This document shows positions 33,767 to 45,429 of a DNA stretch of 64,000 nt, in pieces. The position numbers and the translations under genes were made by a program. Location: the NCBI GenBank assembly GCA_963556195.1, contig OY744525.1, forward strand, positions 76,073,844 through 76,137,843. Direction: 5' to 3'. Within the stretch, counting starts at the first letter, position 1; each line of letters starts with the position of its first letter. The notes under the pieces are model-generated. The model saw nothing but the letters and a program-made list of their open reading frames with translations, was not told the origin of the DNA and ran no database searches. Source of the stretch: Sepiola atlantica. Its lineage: Eukaryota > Mollusca > Cephalopoda > Sepiida > Sepiolidae.

Positions 33767-34111
33767 TTATTGCTAATTTTCTTGTACATAACATCAGTCA
33801 CCTCTGCTAGAGAGAATACACTAAAAATAATTATAAGATAATTATATCACTAAAATGCTTAAGATGGTGAGGAAGAGGAAAATATGTTATGGGCATGTTA
33901 AGCCACTGCCTTTCCTTCTCTACTCATCAAGCTTCACTCTTTATTTTTCCTGCCTTGCCTTCCTTTCTTTCACTTCTAAAAAGAAACACTCACAGGAAAA
34001 GGAAATTGGGTGTACTTTGAACCATTGTTTACAACTATGTCCGAAAAAACAGGTCACAATTAAAAAGTAAAATAATGCTGATAAACACATAATGTTTCCT
34101 ACACCATTTAG

Positions 34112-34113
<2 letters not shown>
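33767..34113. repeat. R3 repeat remainder and AT-rich DNA
   Basis: TTATTGCTAATTTTCTTGTA and CTCTGCTAGAGAGAATACAC (33,767-33,828) continue the R3 unit interrupted by the Merlin element; the first half is at about 32,165-32,207. The rest has no recognised feature. Confidence 0.6.

Positions 34114-34153
<40 letters not shown>
34114..34153. repeat. (AG)n microsatellite
   Basis: About 40 bp of pure AG dinucleotides. Confidence 0.95.
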
Positions 34154-34156
<3 letters not shown>

Positions 34157-34479
34157 CTTGGGTAATAAGAGAAATTTTTTCCAGCTGACACCAGAGCATT
34201 GACACAACTGGATGCTAAAGAAAACATTGATTTTTCAAACAACACAGTAGAATCTTAAATACAACAAAAAGCTTCCAGACGATATATCAACATAACTACT
34301 TCAGAAGACTGGAAACAATATAGCTGAATGTACATCCACACATATTGAACTTACATAGCTATAAACACTACAAAAATGATAGCATGAATCTTCACCACAA
34401 AATAAAAATGAAAAATATACAAATCTCAATTAATGTTGTTTTATTCTTCTTTTACTTCCAACATCCTTTAAAGACTCAA

Positions 34480-34862
34480 GCAGATACAGGAAAAGGAGTT
34501 TGTTTAATTTTGGGGAAACTTGTTGTCACTAAACTTTTGTTAAATACCACCAACCGACTCTGGTGGAAAGAATGCACTATAAAAAGTAATTTTTAGAACC
34601 AAAACACTTAACAGGCTCACACAAATACATCTGGAGGAAATGAAGTGAATTTAAGTTTAGAGATACTTGTTGTTGATAATTTTCTGGTGAATGGCATCAG
34701 CTGAATCTGTTAGAGAGAATGCACTAAGTAATTTATTTCGAAAATTAACTAAAAAAACTCATACAGGTACATGCAGAGTAAAAGGGGCATGTTTAAGTTT
34801 GGAGAAACTTGTAACTAATGTCCTGGTAAATACTGCTAAAAAGATTGCATCATTGTTAAGGG
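34480..34862 (+). repeat. Three tandem-like R3 units
   Basis: Units at about 34,480-34,590, 34,608-34,735 and 34,752-34,862. Each runs ACA(G)ATAC...GGAAAAGG...TTTAA(G)TTTGG(A/G)GA(A)ACTTGT, then TTTTCTGGTAAAT and often AGAGAATGCACTAA. A further unit is at 40,745-40,835, and a split one flanks the Merlin element at 32,208. Unit length is about 110-130 bp; the units are quite diverged. Confidence 0.65.
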
Positions 34863-35029
34863 CTGGTACCATAATGTCTGGAAAAAACAAAAGAGACATG
34901 CATTGGAATGTTTTGGAGTGCCACTGACCCTGGAATTTCTGGTCAGTAAGTGCAAACGGCCAGCTACTGGTGAAGCAAAATTTCTCCACTTTCTTTATTT
35001 CTCGCCAAGAATTCCCCCCTTCTCTCTAT

Positions 35030-35035
<6 letters not shown>

Positions 35036-35098
<63 letters not shown>

Positions 35099-35099
35099 T
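35036..35099. repeat. (CT)n microsatellite
   Basis: About 60 bp of CT dinucleotides. Arg/Glu or Leu/Ser frames across it are artefacts. Confidence 0.95.
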
Positions 35100-35784
35100 C
35101 ATATATGTGAATATGCATTGTAGTATTAATTTCTTTACATGATAATTTTTCTTCCTTCTCTAAATGAGAAGAAATTAGTTTGGAAAAGATCACCAAAAAA
35201 ACAAGACATGATTTTCTAAACGTGCAAATCCGGTCAGCATTAAAGCTAGATTGTTCCATTCTATTTCTATTTGAAGGGCACACATTTTTTTTCAGGAAGA
35301 ATTATATTCGTTTTTCATTGACCAAAATCTAAAATGTTTACTGTCTTTTCACCTTTTAAAATAGTATATATATTTCATGCAGTAACTGAGGGTCAACCAT
35401 AACAAAGAAAGAAAAGGCTTGATCACTGCTTCATGTTACTAAATATTAGTTTCTGGGTATTAATTCTGATACTAGCAGTGACTCAAAACTGTACTTGTTG
35501 TGTATCCCCGCCTCAACCAAGGTGATTGGAATTCCCAACAGAAGTTGAACTCTGCGGTGGGTAGTCGAACACAGAATCAGTGAATAATTCTACTTTTTTT
35601 CAATTAAAAAATAAATTAAAATAAAAAACAAAAGTGCAGGTGAGACAATCACCTAGAAATGGTGTCTTGATAAAAGTACTGACCCCAACCCTAACCCTAT
35701 CACTTCACTGGGTAGGCACCAGGAAGTGCATCCGGCCTATAAAAATCAAATAAAAAAATGATTTCCATTTCATAATTTCAGGCT
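35100..35784. other. No recognised feature
   Basis: AT-rich DNA. A fragment ACCCTAACCCTATCAC near 35,687 is too short to be telomeric. Confidence 0.5.
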
Positions 35785-38685
35785 ATGTAGTTAAAATGTT
35801 GGGAGTTTGCATGGAAGGTTTGGTGAGTTTCTTGAGAGAAGATGCATTGAGCTGTGTTGTGTCCAAGTAACTCGTTGGAGAGGTAAATCTGTGACAATGA
35901 TTGTGGAAAAAATGCAAGATATAAGCTGTATTGGATTGGAAATGAAAAGGGAACAGGTAGTGTTGGTATCTTTATTGCAGAGAGATTGATAAAGTGATTG
36001 AAGTTGTTGGTTGGTGAGAAGATTTTCACAGCTATATCTGCTTATGCACAACAATGTGGCTTGAATGAACATGTAAAAGATGAGTTTTATCACAAGCTTA
36101 TTGCAGTAACTAGTAAGGTTGATGAGGAGGAAGTATTTGCTGTGGCAGGAGATTTGAATGGTCATAGTGGAAAAACTCCTGATGATTTTGACAGAGTGCA
36201 TGGATGAGATGGATATGGTGAGAGAAAAAGAAAGAATTTTAGAATTTGGTCTTGCAATGGACATGTTGATTACAAACACGTTTTTAGGAAAAAGGAAAGC
36301 CATCTCGTTACGTATGAATCTGGTACAGCAAATACTCAAGTAAGTTGTCTGCTAGTTAGGAAAAAGGACAGAAAGCTCTTAAGTGATGTGAAAGAAATTG
36401 TGACTCAGCACAAACCGGTTATTTACAATTTCACGCTGAAGAAAACTGATGGGGTAAAAAGAAAGTTTATTCCCAGGAGAAAGGTGTGAAGGTTGAATGA
36501 AGAACATGTGAAATGTAAGCTTAGAGACCAAGGAAGTGTGGAAGAATAGCAGAAGACGCTTAAGGATACACCTTTGAATATAACAGACCAAGCTTGTGGG
36601 TGAATGGAAGGGACCCCCAAGGCAAAGGCTGACATGGCGGTGGAATGAGGAAGTTAAGAAGTGTATTAAAAAAAAGCGGAAGCATAGGAGTCGGTGGATA
36701 AATGGTTTACTGAATAAGGATGTGTATCTGGAGGCAAAAAGGGAAGCAAGAACAACAATATACAAAGCCAAGAAGAATGCTGAGAAAGCCAAGTTTCCAG
36801 ATATACTATGAAGGGATGACAAAAAGAATGAAGTATTCAGGATAGTTAAACAGATGGCAAAGACAAATATGGATATTGTTGAAGAAAAGTGTATTCAAAA
36901 TAACAATAAAGTGTGAGCAACAAATGAACAGGACCAAAGAGATACTTAAAAATGCCACTATGAGAAACTGTTGAATACTTCCATGGGATCGTGAAAATCT
37001 AGAAGTCACTGAAGCAGTATCTGGCTCAGCTATAAGAACTGAGAAAGAAATGGTACAGAAAGCTGTGAGTAAGATGAAGAATGGTAAGGCTAGAAGACCC
37101 TCAGGCGTTGTTGTAGAAATGTTGAAGGTAAAACAAGCATTGAAATGATTACAGACTTGACAAATCAGATCATAAAAGAAGAGGTTATTCCGAAAGACTG
37201 TGGAACATAGTACAGGTGTGAACTGTTACAAACATAAAGAGGAAGCACTAGATAGAGGTAATTACATGGGTTTAAAATTGGTGTATCAGGTCGTGAAAGT
37301 GATTGAGAGAATAATTGAGCAGCAAATAAGAAGTCAGATAAGCATAGATGAAAAGCAGTTTGGTTTTATGCCTGGTGCTATTTTTGTTCTGAGACAAATG
37401 AAAGAGAAGTACCTTGATAAGAAGAGAACCTATATCTTGCCTTTGTGGATCTGGATAAAGCTTTTGACAGTGTGCCAAAAGTGGTTGTTTGGTGGGCTTT
37501 ACATAAACTAGGGCAAACGAGTGGTTGGTGAAGATTATTAAAGCAATGTACAAAAATGCTCAAAATCGTGTTAGAATTAAGAGCACATTAATGACAGCTT
37601 TAATGTTAAAGTTAGAGTACATCAGGGTTCTGTATTGAGTCCATTGTTTTTCATTTGTGTCTTAGAAGCATTGTCCAGAAAGTTCTGCATGAGTTGTCCA
37701 GAAGAGATGCTGTACGCTGATGATTTAGTGCTTGCCTTTGAAACAATGGATGACCTACTTTTAAAGACTTGGAGGAATGCTAAGGAAAGTAAAGGTCTGA
37801 AAGTGACTTTTACCAAAACCAAAGTGATGATCAGTGAGTGTAGTGTTGGAAAGCTCCCCAAAAGAGAAAAGTTTCCCTGCTCAGTTTGTGGAAAAAAAGT
37901 CAGGTCCTATTCAATTTTTGTGGTATCTGTAAGGATTGAATACACAAGAAGTGCAGAAGAATTACTGGTAGAGAGAAAAAACAATTTGTGTGCAAGAAGT
38001 GTAAGACAATGGAGATGGATGAGAACTCAGATGTGGAGAAACTATATCTGGATGTCGAAGCTATTGAGGTTGTCGAGAAGTTCTGTTAACTTGGTGATAC
38101 CATTTGGAGCACAGAGTGGAGCAGGTGCTAGTGTGATTGCAAGAATTAGGAAAAGATGGAGTAAATTCAAGAATCTTCTGCTATTACTAACCAGCAGAGC
38201 GTTACTACTGTTGACCAAGGGAAGAGTCTATCAGGCATGTGCATGTAGTGTGATGATGTATGGAAGTGAAGCCTGGCCAGTGAGGGTTGAGGACATGCAT
38301 TACATGGAGAGAAATGATATGAGAATGATATGATGGATGTGTAATGTGAGTCTTAAAGACAGGCTTAGTTCTGATGACCTCAAAGGAAGATTAAATCTGG
38401 GCAGTATAGATAGATGTGTGCAGAAGAGTAGACTTTGATTGTATGGCCACACTAAAAGAATGGATGAGAGTTCTTGGGTTAGTAGATGTAGAAAAGTTGA
38501 GGTAGAAGGTTTAGTTAACAGGAGAATGCTAAGAAAAACATGAGAGGAATTGATAAAAATGGACCTGAGTGAAAGAAATATAAATAAAGACCTGGCCAGA
38601 GATAGGTTAGTTTGGAAGCCCTCGAATGCATACCAGTATGTGAAACGAGCGTTAAACCAAATATTATGATGATGATGGTGGTGTA
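35785..38685 (+). pseudogene. LINE family A (APE endonuclease + RT), decayed
   Basis: Non-LTR retrotransposon read through many frameshifts and stops. The first part (35,800-36,400) is an APE-type endonuclease: GRFGEFLERRCIELCCVQVT, TRWRGKS, then AVAGDLNGHSGKTPDDFDRV and QHKPVI. The RT follows: KMKNGKARRPSG, QFGFMPG, FVDLDKAFDSVPK (37,443-37,485, across a frame change), LSPLFFICVLEALS and the catalytic YADD (37,717-37,728). A Cys-rich piece (FPCSVCGKKV) follows, then MMYGSEAWPV, WMCNVSLKDRL, MDESSWVSRCRK and a GATGATGATGG tail. The order and triplet tail fit an RTE-like or related clade; I do not assign the clade firmly. The extreme 5' end is missing. Pieces of the same family are at 6,285, 8,592, 43,294 and 44,128. 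Not functional. Confidence 0.85.
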
Positions 38686-38927
38686 CCTTGTCACTCTCCA
38701 GCATTTTACCCCATTTAAAGATTATATATGTTATAAATACATGCTTACTACACACATGTATATATATATATGCATGTGAAACTATTGAACTTGTCTACAT
38801 TTGATGCATTTTCATTCTGTCAACTCTGCTTTATATTTGAATACATAAATCTCTGCTAAGAAATCGAATGCCTTTCAGGAAACTTCTGAGGACAAGTGGT
38901 ATTTCTGAAACCCTCGTTCTTACCCCC

Positions 38928-39173
38928 TTATTTTTGTGGATCTTTGTTCCACCTATACACATATGCTCTCTGCCACTTCATCTCCAATGCTTTTCGTTTC
39001 TTTTGTCCATACATGTTTTTACAATTTCCACTAAAATAATCTGAATGAGTATCGATTCTTCTTACTTTAAAAATCTTCTCCGATCGTTTCTTCAACTTAT
39101 CCCGTTGTGTTTCTGTTCCCCCATAAACTGGGCCGCTTTCTAGCTGGGGCACGTCATTGGGGATCGTAACAAC
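38928..39173 (-). CDS. Candidate host exon: basic C-terminal ORF
   Basis: On the minus strand a frame opens after TTTTATATAG, a possible splice acceptor, at about 39,174. It runs about 81 codons to a stop after WNKDPQK. The composition is protein-like: charged, Lys/Arg-rich, with aromatic residues (GPVYGGTETQRDKLKKRSEK, then KIFKVRRIDTHSDYF and MKWQRAYVYRW). No start ATG is needed if it is a last exon; the first codons would be Val-Thr-Ile-Pro. I cannot name the family. No other exon was found on this strand nearby, so it could also be a retropseudogene or an unrecognised element protein. Confidence 0.35.
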   Translation of the reverse strand, partial: VVTIPNDVPQLESGPVYGGTETQRDKLKKRSEKIFKVRRIDTHSDYFSGNCKNMYGQKKRKALEMKWQRAYVYRWNKDPQK

Positions 39174-39904
39174 TATATAAAATAATTTTAAAACAAATCA
39201 CTAAAAGTCTTGCACAGATAAGTGCAAGTGTTGGGTCTGGTCTTTCTTAATGTGACAAAGGGGCGGTCAACCATTAGTTGATTTAGCCACATGGTCACCC
39301 ATATAAAATGCGTGACTCAAAAGTTCACTTTCTCTTTTCTATCTTTTCGGTTTGATCAATGCTGGTCAGTCTAATCTCTACTCAGATCAGTTCTGTTGAT
39401 GATACTCTACACATATTTGGTAATTCGACATATGTAATGGTCACTAAATGAACTTTTTGGTGAGTTATATATCATTATTATTATTATTATTATTATTATA
39501 TACATTTTTATTGTATATTTAATGTAAATAGCTAGTTATTGGAATAATTTTGATAACTTAGTAATTAACCCTTTTATCAGTTTGTGCTGCTCTTTATTTA
39601 CTGCGAGCCTTGGAACTCAAGCAGGAAATAGCATCCCTTCCCTTATTCCAACTACTGCTAGCAAAAGAGGCAACACGGTAAATATAACTTCTCCCTTTTC
39701 GAGTTTATTCATTTCTTCTTTGTATCTACTTTTCTATTAAAATGTATTTCTCTTTTCGAATGTTATCTATTTCTTCCTTTATAGCTTTAATGATGATTAT
39801 TGAATAAAATTGCTAACATCAGTATGAAGCGTCAACCCTTTTTTCTTTCATAGCTAGCAGATGGTTGCTAGAATATATGCATACTTTGGTACATTATCTT
39901 TAAG
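39174..39904. other. No recognised gene; (ATT)n at 39,471-39,500
   Basis: An ATT trinucleotide run of about 28 bp is the only clear feature. The remainder is AT-rich. Confidence 0.6.
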
Positions 39905-40170
39905 TAAAAGTATAGTAAAGTGGTCGACATAGTCGAGGGCGAACCAAAGGCTCTCTTTCCATTAACTACTACACTGAAGTGTAAGAGAGGGCACCAATCT
40001 TTTCTCATGATTACTCCTATTACCCTTGCTCCTAACCTTATAATACTGAGTGTTTAGCAAGGGTATATTAAGTACTATTTTTTAAGTCTTTGGTATGACC
40101 TGACCAAAGATTGAACCATGATCTTCCGGCTCTTTAGCGAATACTTTTATCATTATGCTAAATGGACCTT
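39905..40170 (-). mobile_element. tRNA-derived SINE
   Basis: In minus orientation the head reads GGTCCATTTAGCATAATGAT ... GAGCCGGAAGATCATGGTTC, then AATCTTTGGTCAGGTCATAC. TTAGCATAATG resembles a Pol III A box and GGTTCAATC a B box, at about tRNA spacing. The body follows with ACCAAAGACTTAAAAAATAG and CTCAGTATTATAAGGTTAGG. It carries several substitutions relative to a tRNA fold and is probably inactive. The 3' boundary is approximate. Confidence 0.6.
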
Positions 40171-41029
40171 AATACAAATAAATCCGGTTATATTGTTATA
40201 AGTTTTTTTTTTATGGTTCTCTTTTTTTTATGTGTTAAAACAAATAAGAACTAATAATTCTTATGGAAGCAAAGATAATCTTAGAAAAGACTCCAATTCC
40301 TATATTATTAGTAACGAAAACCGTCGCACGAAAGAAAAAACTAAACATTTTTTATAACAACAATGAAAGGATTTATTCAGTTACCTACACCGTTTGGTAT
40401 AGGTTGAAGAAAGTTAGGACAGTGTCCAAGTGAAGAAATGAAGAGTTAGAAAGTTCGGCTGCCGCTTTTCTCCAAATAGTAATTCTTCCAGTGGAGAATA
40501 GCTGGGTCTCAGGAATCCAGTCGATAAAAGGCAGGAGAGAGAAGAGGGGGGGGGTCCTTTTTGGTTGTTTTCAGGAATCTCTCTCAAGACTACTGCAATT
40601 CTCAAAAGAGTCTGAAGTAGCTTTTCAGGGGACAGATGAAATAAATGCACCCTACAAGCTGATTGGTCAGTGAGTGACCAAATCGCCTAACAGAGACAGT
40701 TCTTCGAGAGAGAAAATAAGTCATTATTTATGGCTGCTACATTGTGAGTGTGTTTAAATTTTGGGAGACTTGTTGTCAGTAACGTTTTGGTAAATGCTAT
40801 CGACTCTACAGGAAAGAATGCACTAAAATAATGCAAGAATTACCAATAGCGCTTCTAATATTACCATAAATCATGAGAAATAACTAGGATACTGTTGATG
40901 ATAATGAATGCAAAGTTCAAAGTAGAACAGGCCTGAACAAGAGAATTGGAGAGGAAAAAAGATCTTTGATGACAAAACAGGATATGTCAGGAACAAAAAA
41001 ATAAATATTGAAAACACATTTTAGATTGG
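40171..41029 (+). repeat. AT-rich DNA with one R3 unit (40,745-40,835)
   Basis: GTTTAAATTTTGGGAGACTT then GTTGTCAGTAACGTTTTGGT and GGAAAGAATGCACTAAAATA match the R3 units at 34,480-34,862. The flanking DNA has no recognised feature; short frames around 40,414-40,673 overlap on both strands and look fortuitous. Confidence 0.6.
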
Positions 41030-41721
41030 GGGGGGGGGTGAAAGGAAACAAGGAAAAAGAGAGGAAGAATTTTATGGAAGGAAGAAAAAAAGATGTGTTT
41101 TTTTTTTCTTGCTTTTAACTGAGATGTTTATTTTAATTTTATTTTTTGTTAATGTTTTTAAAATATTTTGGCTTTGTCAGTTTTTTTTATATTCTTGTGT
41201 CAGGAATCAGCAATGTTGATATCTGAAAGAAAGCAATGACAGTTTTATGATTGTAACAAATAAATAAATGAAAATAAAAAGATGATTTTAAAAAATGGGA
41301 GTCAGGGTCAGAAAGGTGGAATTGAAACTGTTCTGGTGTAAGTGGGAAAAAGTAATGGATAAGATGCAGGAGTGGGGATATATACAAGTAAAAGTGTAAA
41401 TATTTTTAAAAGTGGGGAAGAAAAAGAAGAAGAAGAAGAAAACTAACCAAGAATAATAAAATAAGTAAGAAAATAATGAAGAAGAAAATAATGAAGAAGA
41501 AGACGTGTAAAAAAGGAAGAATAGGAAAGGGAGAAGAATAAGTGGGAGAGGAAACAAGAGGAAAGAGAAGAAACAAGAGGAAAGAGAAGAAACAAGAGGA
41601 ATGAGTGGAATAAGAAAACGAAGAAGTACAACTGGAAGAATAGGATGGGGAGGGGAGAAAGAATGAAGAAAGAAAAAGAAGAAAATAAGGAGAAAAAGAA
41701 AAGAAGGAATAAAAAGACAGT

Positions 41722-41752
<31 letters not shown>

Positions 41753-41850
41753 AAGAAGAAGAAGAGAAATAGCAGAATAGGAATAAAGGAATAAAAGAAA
41801 TTAAAAACATAATAATACATTTTAAAAAATGGAGGTAACAAAATCAATAA
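41030..41850. repeat. Polypurine tract, about 800 bp (G/A-rich plus strand)
   Basis: The plus strand is strongly purine-rich, with a GGGGGGGGG run at 41,027, GAAGAAGAA runs at 41,413-41,440 and 41,728-41,766, and repeated AAGAGGAAAGAGAAGAAAC strings near 41,555-41,600. A pyrimidine break occurs at about 41,095-41,220. The 134-codon Phe/Leu-rich minus-strand frame is a by-product and not a gene. Confidence 0.8.
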
Positions 41851-42339
41851 AATTATAAATTTTGTGAAAAAAATCTACAGCGTCCGTGCTGAGTATTTAT
41901 AATAATGTGTAAAACACATTGAATATGCCATGTGCAGCCTGAGGCAGGCTGGGTCGGGTCTGGTGCTTTAAAGCAAGAGTGAGGGAGGAATGCTAAGGAA
42001 GAAGAAAGGGGAGTGACAGTGACACAATGACAGGGAAAAAAAGACGGGGTAAGATGGAGGGGAACAGAGAAAAATAGTAAAGAAAATTTAAATAAAATAT
42101 AAAAATAGGAAAAAGAAAATTTAGGAATATACTGTTTGTGATTAAAAGAGTAATTGCATTCCTGACTTTCACTTCTGTGGAATATCTATCAATAAAATTT
42201 TTTTTAAATAAAAATTAAAAAATTAAAAATAAAATATGTGGGCGGATTTTTGAAAATATAATTAAAATAAAATAAATAAATATAAAATTTAAAAAGTAGG
42301 GAGAATACAGTTAAAATCATGCATACCATGTCCCAATGT
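41851..42339. other. No recognised feature
   Basis: AT-rich with some purine bias in the first part; no gene. Confidence 0.5.
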
Positions 42340-42368
42340 ATGTATGTATGTATGTATGTATGTATGCA
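42340..42368. repeat. (TGTA)n microsatellite
   Basis: Seven TGTA/GTAT repeats. TA/TG-rich DNA continues at 42,460-42,540. Confidence 0.9.
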
Positions 42369-42544
42369 TGGTCATGTGGCGAAGATTAATGCAAATATAA
42401 CTTGAAAACCTGTTTTGCATAAATATAAAGGAAAAAATACATTCACACATGCATTCATATATAATCATATATATACACATGCATATGTGTGAATAATTTT
42501 GCATACACACGTATATATGCATGCATATGTATATATATGAAAGT

Positions 42545-42705
42545 GTCTGTGGTCTTAAAGTTACAGCAGTGGACTGATGCCTTGGAGTGCCTTATTTGAG
42601 TTCTTTTGCGGTTATTGCATCACTTTAACTAATACCTTTAGGAAAGGTATGAATCAATCTGCCCTCCCCATCAGGTATAGGCTGGATAGTAAGTAGACTT
42701 ACTTA
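42545..42705 (+). mobile_element. Degenerate tRNA-like SINE
   Basis: GTCTTAAAGTTACAGCAGTG resembles an A-box region and TATTTGAGTTC a B-box. TAATACCTTTAGGAAAGGTA with TGAATCAATCTGCC follows. The last phrase recurs at 49,512-49,545 (GGGAAAGGTATAAATCAATT) after another tRNA-like segment. Both are diverged, so the call is tentative. Confidence 0.4.
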
Positions 42706-42964
42706 GTCTTGATATGTCAACTTTTCTAGAAGAAGGAAAACTCCAAAATAGCATCTGCGATCAGGAAGGTTATCAACAACTGCTTGTTTTATGCGAGAAA
42801 ATAACCATAGTCAGATGCACTTACATTGTAAATAATATTCGGAAAGGTATGAACTCCCCCTTCCAGGCTATGGATAAATTAGCAACTTGTGTTTAATGAA
42901 TCTTTTACCATAAATAATTCCCAGTACGAAGTGTATTTCGACGTTAAATAACCAGAAAAAGGGT

Positions 42965-43760
42965 TGATATGCCATACAGCATACTATGCACTAGTTGTTA
43001 TAAATGTTCAGAGCAAAAATGTATTCTGACTTCAAAACAAACTAAAAAAAAGGCACTACTGAGAATACTATGCATTACTTACAACATATGTTTTCTAGGA
43101 AAATATGTATTCTGAGTTCTAAGGAAACAAAAAAAGGGCTCTACCAGTAGTGCCAGTATGCACTAGTTACTATAAATGTTTCTATAAACCATGTATTCTA
43201 TGTTCAAAGCAAACTAAAAAGGGCCCTACTAGGGGCACTATGCACCAGTTGCAATATACGTTTCTAGTAAAAGATCTATTCCCACTTCTTACAGACAGGC
43301 TTAGTTCTAATGACCTCAGAAGATTAAAACTAGACAGTAGAGGGAAATGTGTGCGGAACAAGAGATTTTAATGGTATGGCCATATTGAAAGAATGGATGA
43401 GAGTTCTTGGGTTAGTAGATGTAAAACAGTTAATGTACCAGGTCCAGTTCACAGGGTAAGGCCAAGGAAAACATGGGAGGAAGTGATAAAAATGGACTTG
43501 AGAGAAAAAAAGAATAAAGAAAGACCTAGCTAGAGATAGGTTAGTTTGGTAGTCAATTTTTTAAAGATCTCCGACGCATACCAGCATGTAAAAAAGATTT
43601 TAAAGCGAATATGATGATAATAAGGAAACTAAAAAGGGCCCTACTTTTTTTAAGTAACTATGTACTAGTTAGTATATATGTTTTAAAGTAATAAATGGAT
43701 TCTGACTCCACAGCAAACTTTAAAAAAAACGCTACTTTCAGAATAGCATAACTAAAGTAA
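42965..43760 (+). repeat. 84-88-bp minisatellite, split by a LINE fragment
   Basis: Units start near 42,985, 43,067, 43,155, 43,240 and 43,655. Each runs ACTATGCACTAGTT, TATAAATGTTTCTA, ATGTATTCTGACTTC, AAACTAAAAAGGGCCCTACT. The fourth unit breaks at about 43,290, and the phrase GGAAACTAAAAAGGGCCCTA resumes at 43,624, after the LINE piece. Confidence 0.8.
43294..43622 (+). mobile_element. LINE family A, 3' fragment inside the minisatellite
   Basis: Begins at GACAGGCTTAGTTCTAATGA (LTDRLSSND) and ends GAATATGATGATAATAA. It encodes HIERMDESSWVSRCKTV and KTWEEVIKMDLREKK, with stops. The 5'-truncated form and GAT tail fit a LINE insertion into the repeat array. No clear target duplication was identified. 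Confidence 0.8.
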
Positions 43761-44127
43761 CCAACCACCTGCAGATGAAACCCTCCAGATGTAAAAAAAA
43801 ATATAAACAGTTGAACGATAATTGATTTCTTTTAAGTTACTATGAGCAAAATTAATCTCAATAAATTAATTAAAAATAAATATCTAGGAATACATTTTTT
43901 GTTGTAATTTCTTAAAGAAACAACTAATAAACATCTGCAGAAATTTTTATGCAAAAATATAATCTTATCACTTGATTATTTGGATTTTTCTCTTACGGAC
44001 ATTTGTTAAATGTTTTACTGAACAAATACTCACCAATGAATATTACATTTTTTAAAAAATTATTACGAATGTGTCACCACTTATTAAAGCCAAAACCCAC
44101 TCGAGGATAAGGGTTAATGAGATAGAT

Positions 44128-44965
44128 GGACTATCAGCTGAATGATGCTGATGAACAGTATCATTATATTCAGTTTAACTCCATTTTACATTGACTTCCA
44201 AACTAAGCTATCTCTGACCAGGTCTTTATTTATCCCTCTTTCTCTCAGGCCCATTTTTATCACTTCTTCCTATGTTTTCCTTGGACTTCCCTTGTGAACT
44301 GAACCTGCTACCTCAAATTTTCTACATCTACTAACCCAAGAACTCTCATCCATTCTTTCAATGTGGCCATACCATTGAAGTCTCCTGTTCTGCACACATC
44401 TCCCTATACTTTCAAAATTTAATCTTCCTCTGAGCTAGTCAGATCTAAGCCTGTCTTTAAAACTCACATTACATATCCATCGTATCATTCTCATACCATT
44501 TCTCTCCATGCAACGCATGTCTTCAACCCCTACTGGCCAGGTTTCACTTTCATACATCATCACACTGCATACACATGCTTGATAGACTCTTCCCTTGATC
44601 GACAGTGGTAAGTCTCTGCTGAATAGTAATGGCACAATTTCCCTGAACTTACTCTATCCACTCCTAATTCTTGCATTCACACTAGCACCTGCTCCACCCT
44701 GTGCCCTAATGGTATCACCAGGTTATAAAACTTCTTGACAACCTCAATAGCTTTGACACACAGATATACTTTTCATCCGTCGCCATTGTCTTACACTTCT
44801 TCCACACAAATTGGTTATCCTCTCTCCTAACCTACCAGTAATTCCACTCAATTTCCTGCGTACCCAATCCTTACAAGTACCACAGAAAAAGGAATTGCAC
44901 CTGACTCATTTTCCACAAACCGAGCAGGACAACTTTCCTCTGAAGAATATTATGAGAGGATTCAA
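44128..44965 (-). pseudogene. LINE family A, RT C-terminal part
   Basis: In minus orientation: a Cys-rich piece (CSARFVENE, degraded), GRSVRQWR, LSIKGRVYQACVCSVMMYES, ETWPVGVEDMRCMERNGMRM, WICNVSFKDRLRSD, then MDESSWVSRCRK and the 3' end. It matches 37,860-38,640 with a better-preserved frame at 44,435-44,635. Frameshifts elsewhere make it inactive. Confidence 0.8.
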
Positions 44966-44994
44966 AATGATGACTGGAATGAACAAATTTCAAT

Positions 44995-45083
44995 TAGTAC
45001 CGTGGTAACGTGTGCCACAGATGGGAAGGTCTTGGAAAGAAATTCTGTTCATGGAAATTTCGCCTGATGCTAAGGCACGGAGA
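44995..45083 (+). repeat. Shared 86-89-bp segment, copy 1
   Basis: AGTACCGTGGTAACGTGTGC, CACAGATGGGAAGGTCTTGG, GTTCATGGAAATTTCGCCTG and ATGCTAAGGCACGG. An almost identical segment is at 45,695-45,783, where it interrupts repeat R2. Confidence 0.8.
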
Positions 45084-45429
45084 ATGAAAAGAAAATTCTT
45101 GGCAGTTGTGGTAGAAGACGAATTCTTGTAGTGAATGTGTTACAAGGAGAAACCAGAGTTTCAAGCTCAGTCGAGCACCTTTCATGGAAATAACGATAGA
45201 GTAGAGAAAGACTTGCAGCGATTTTTTTTATGAGGAAGACGCTGTAGAGTGTAGAAGTTTTTATTTTAGCTACAGACATCACTATTACTGGATAGGTCCG
45301 TTCGTCAAGACGTTGGTATGTTCCACTTAATTTTGTTTTTAACTTTGCCTTGAACTTTTGCCATTAAAGTTGAGGAGATTGGTTGTTCTGTTGCAACTTG
45401 TTTTTGTTTTCTTAAATTATTGACGAAAT

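Noticed and set aside
39905..40170. A tRNA gene
   Set aside because: A- and B-box-like strings exist but the acceptor stem and fold are poor, and a SINE body follows.
41288..41847. Phe/Leu-rich 134-codon ORF as a membrane protein
   Set aside because: It is the complement of a GAA-rich purine tract; composition alone makes it hydrophobic and stop-free.
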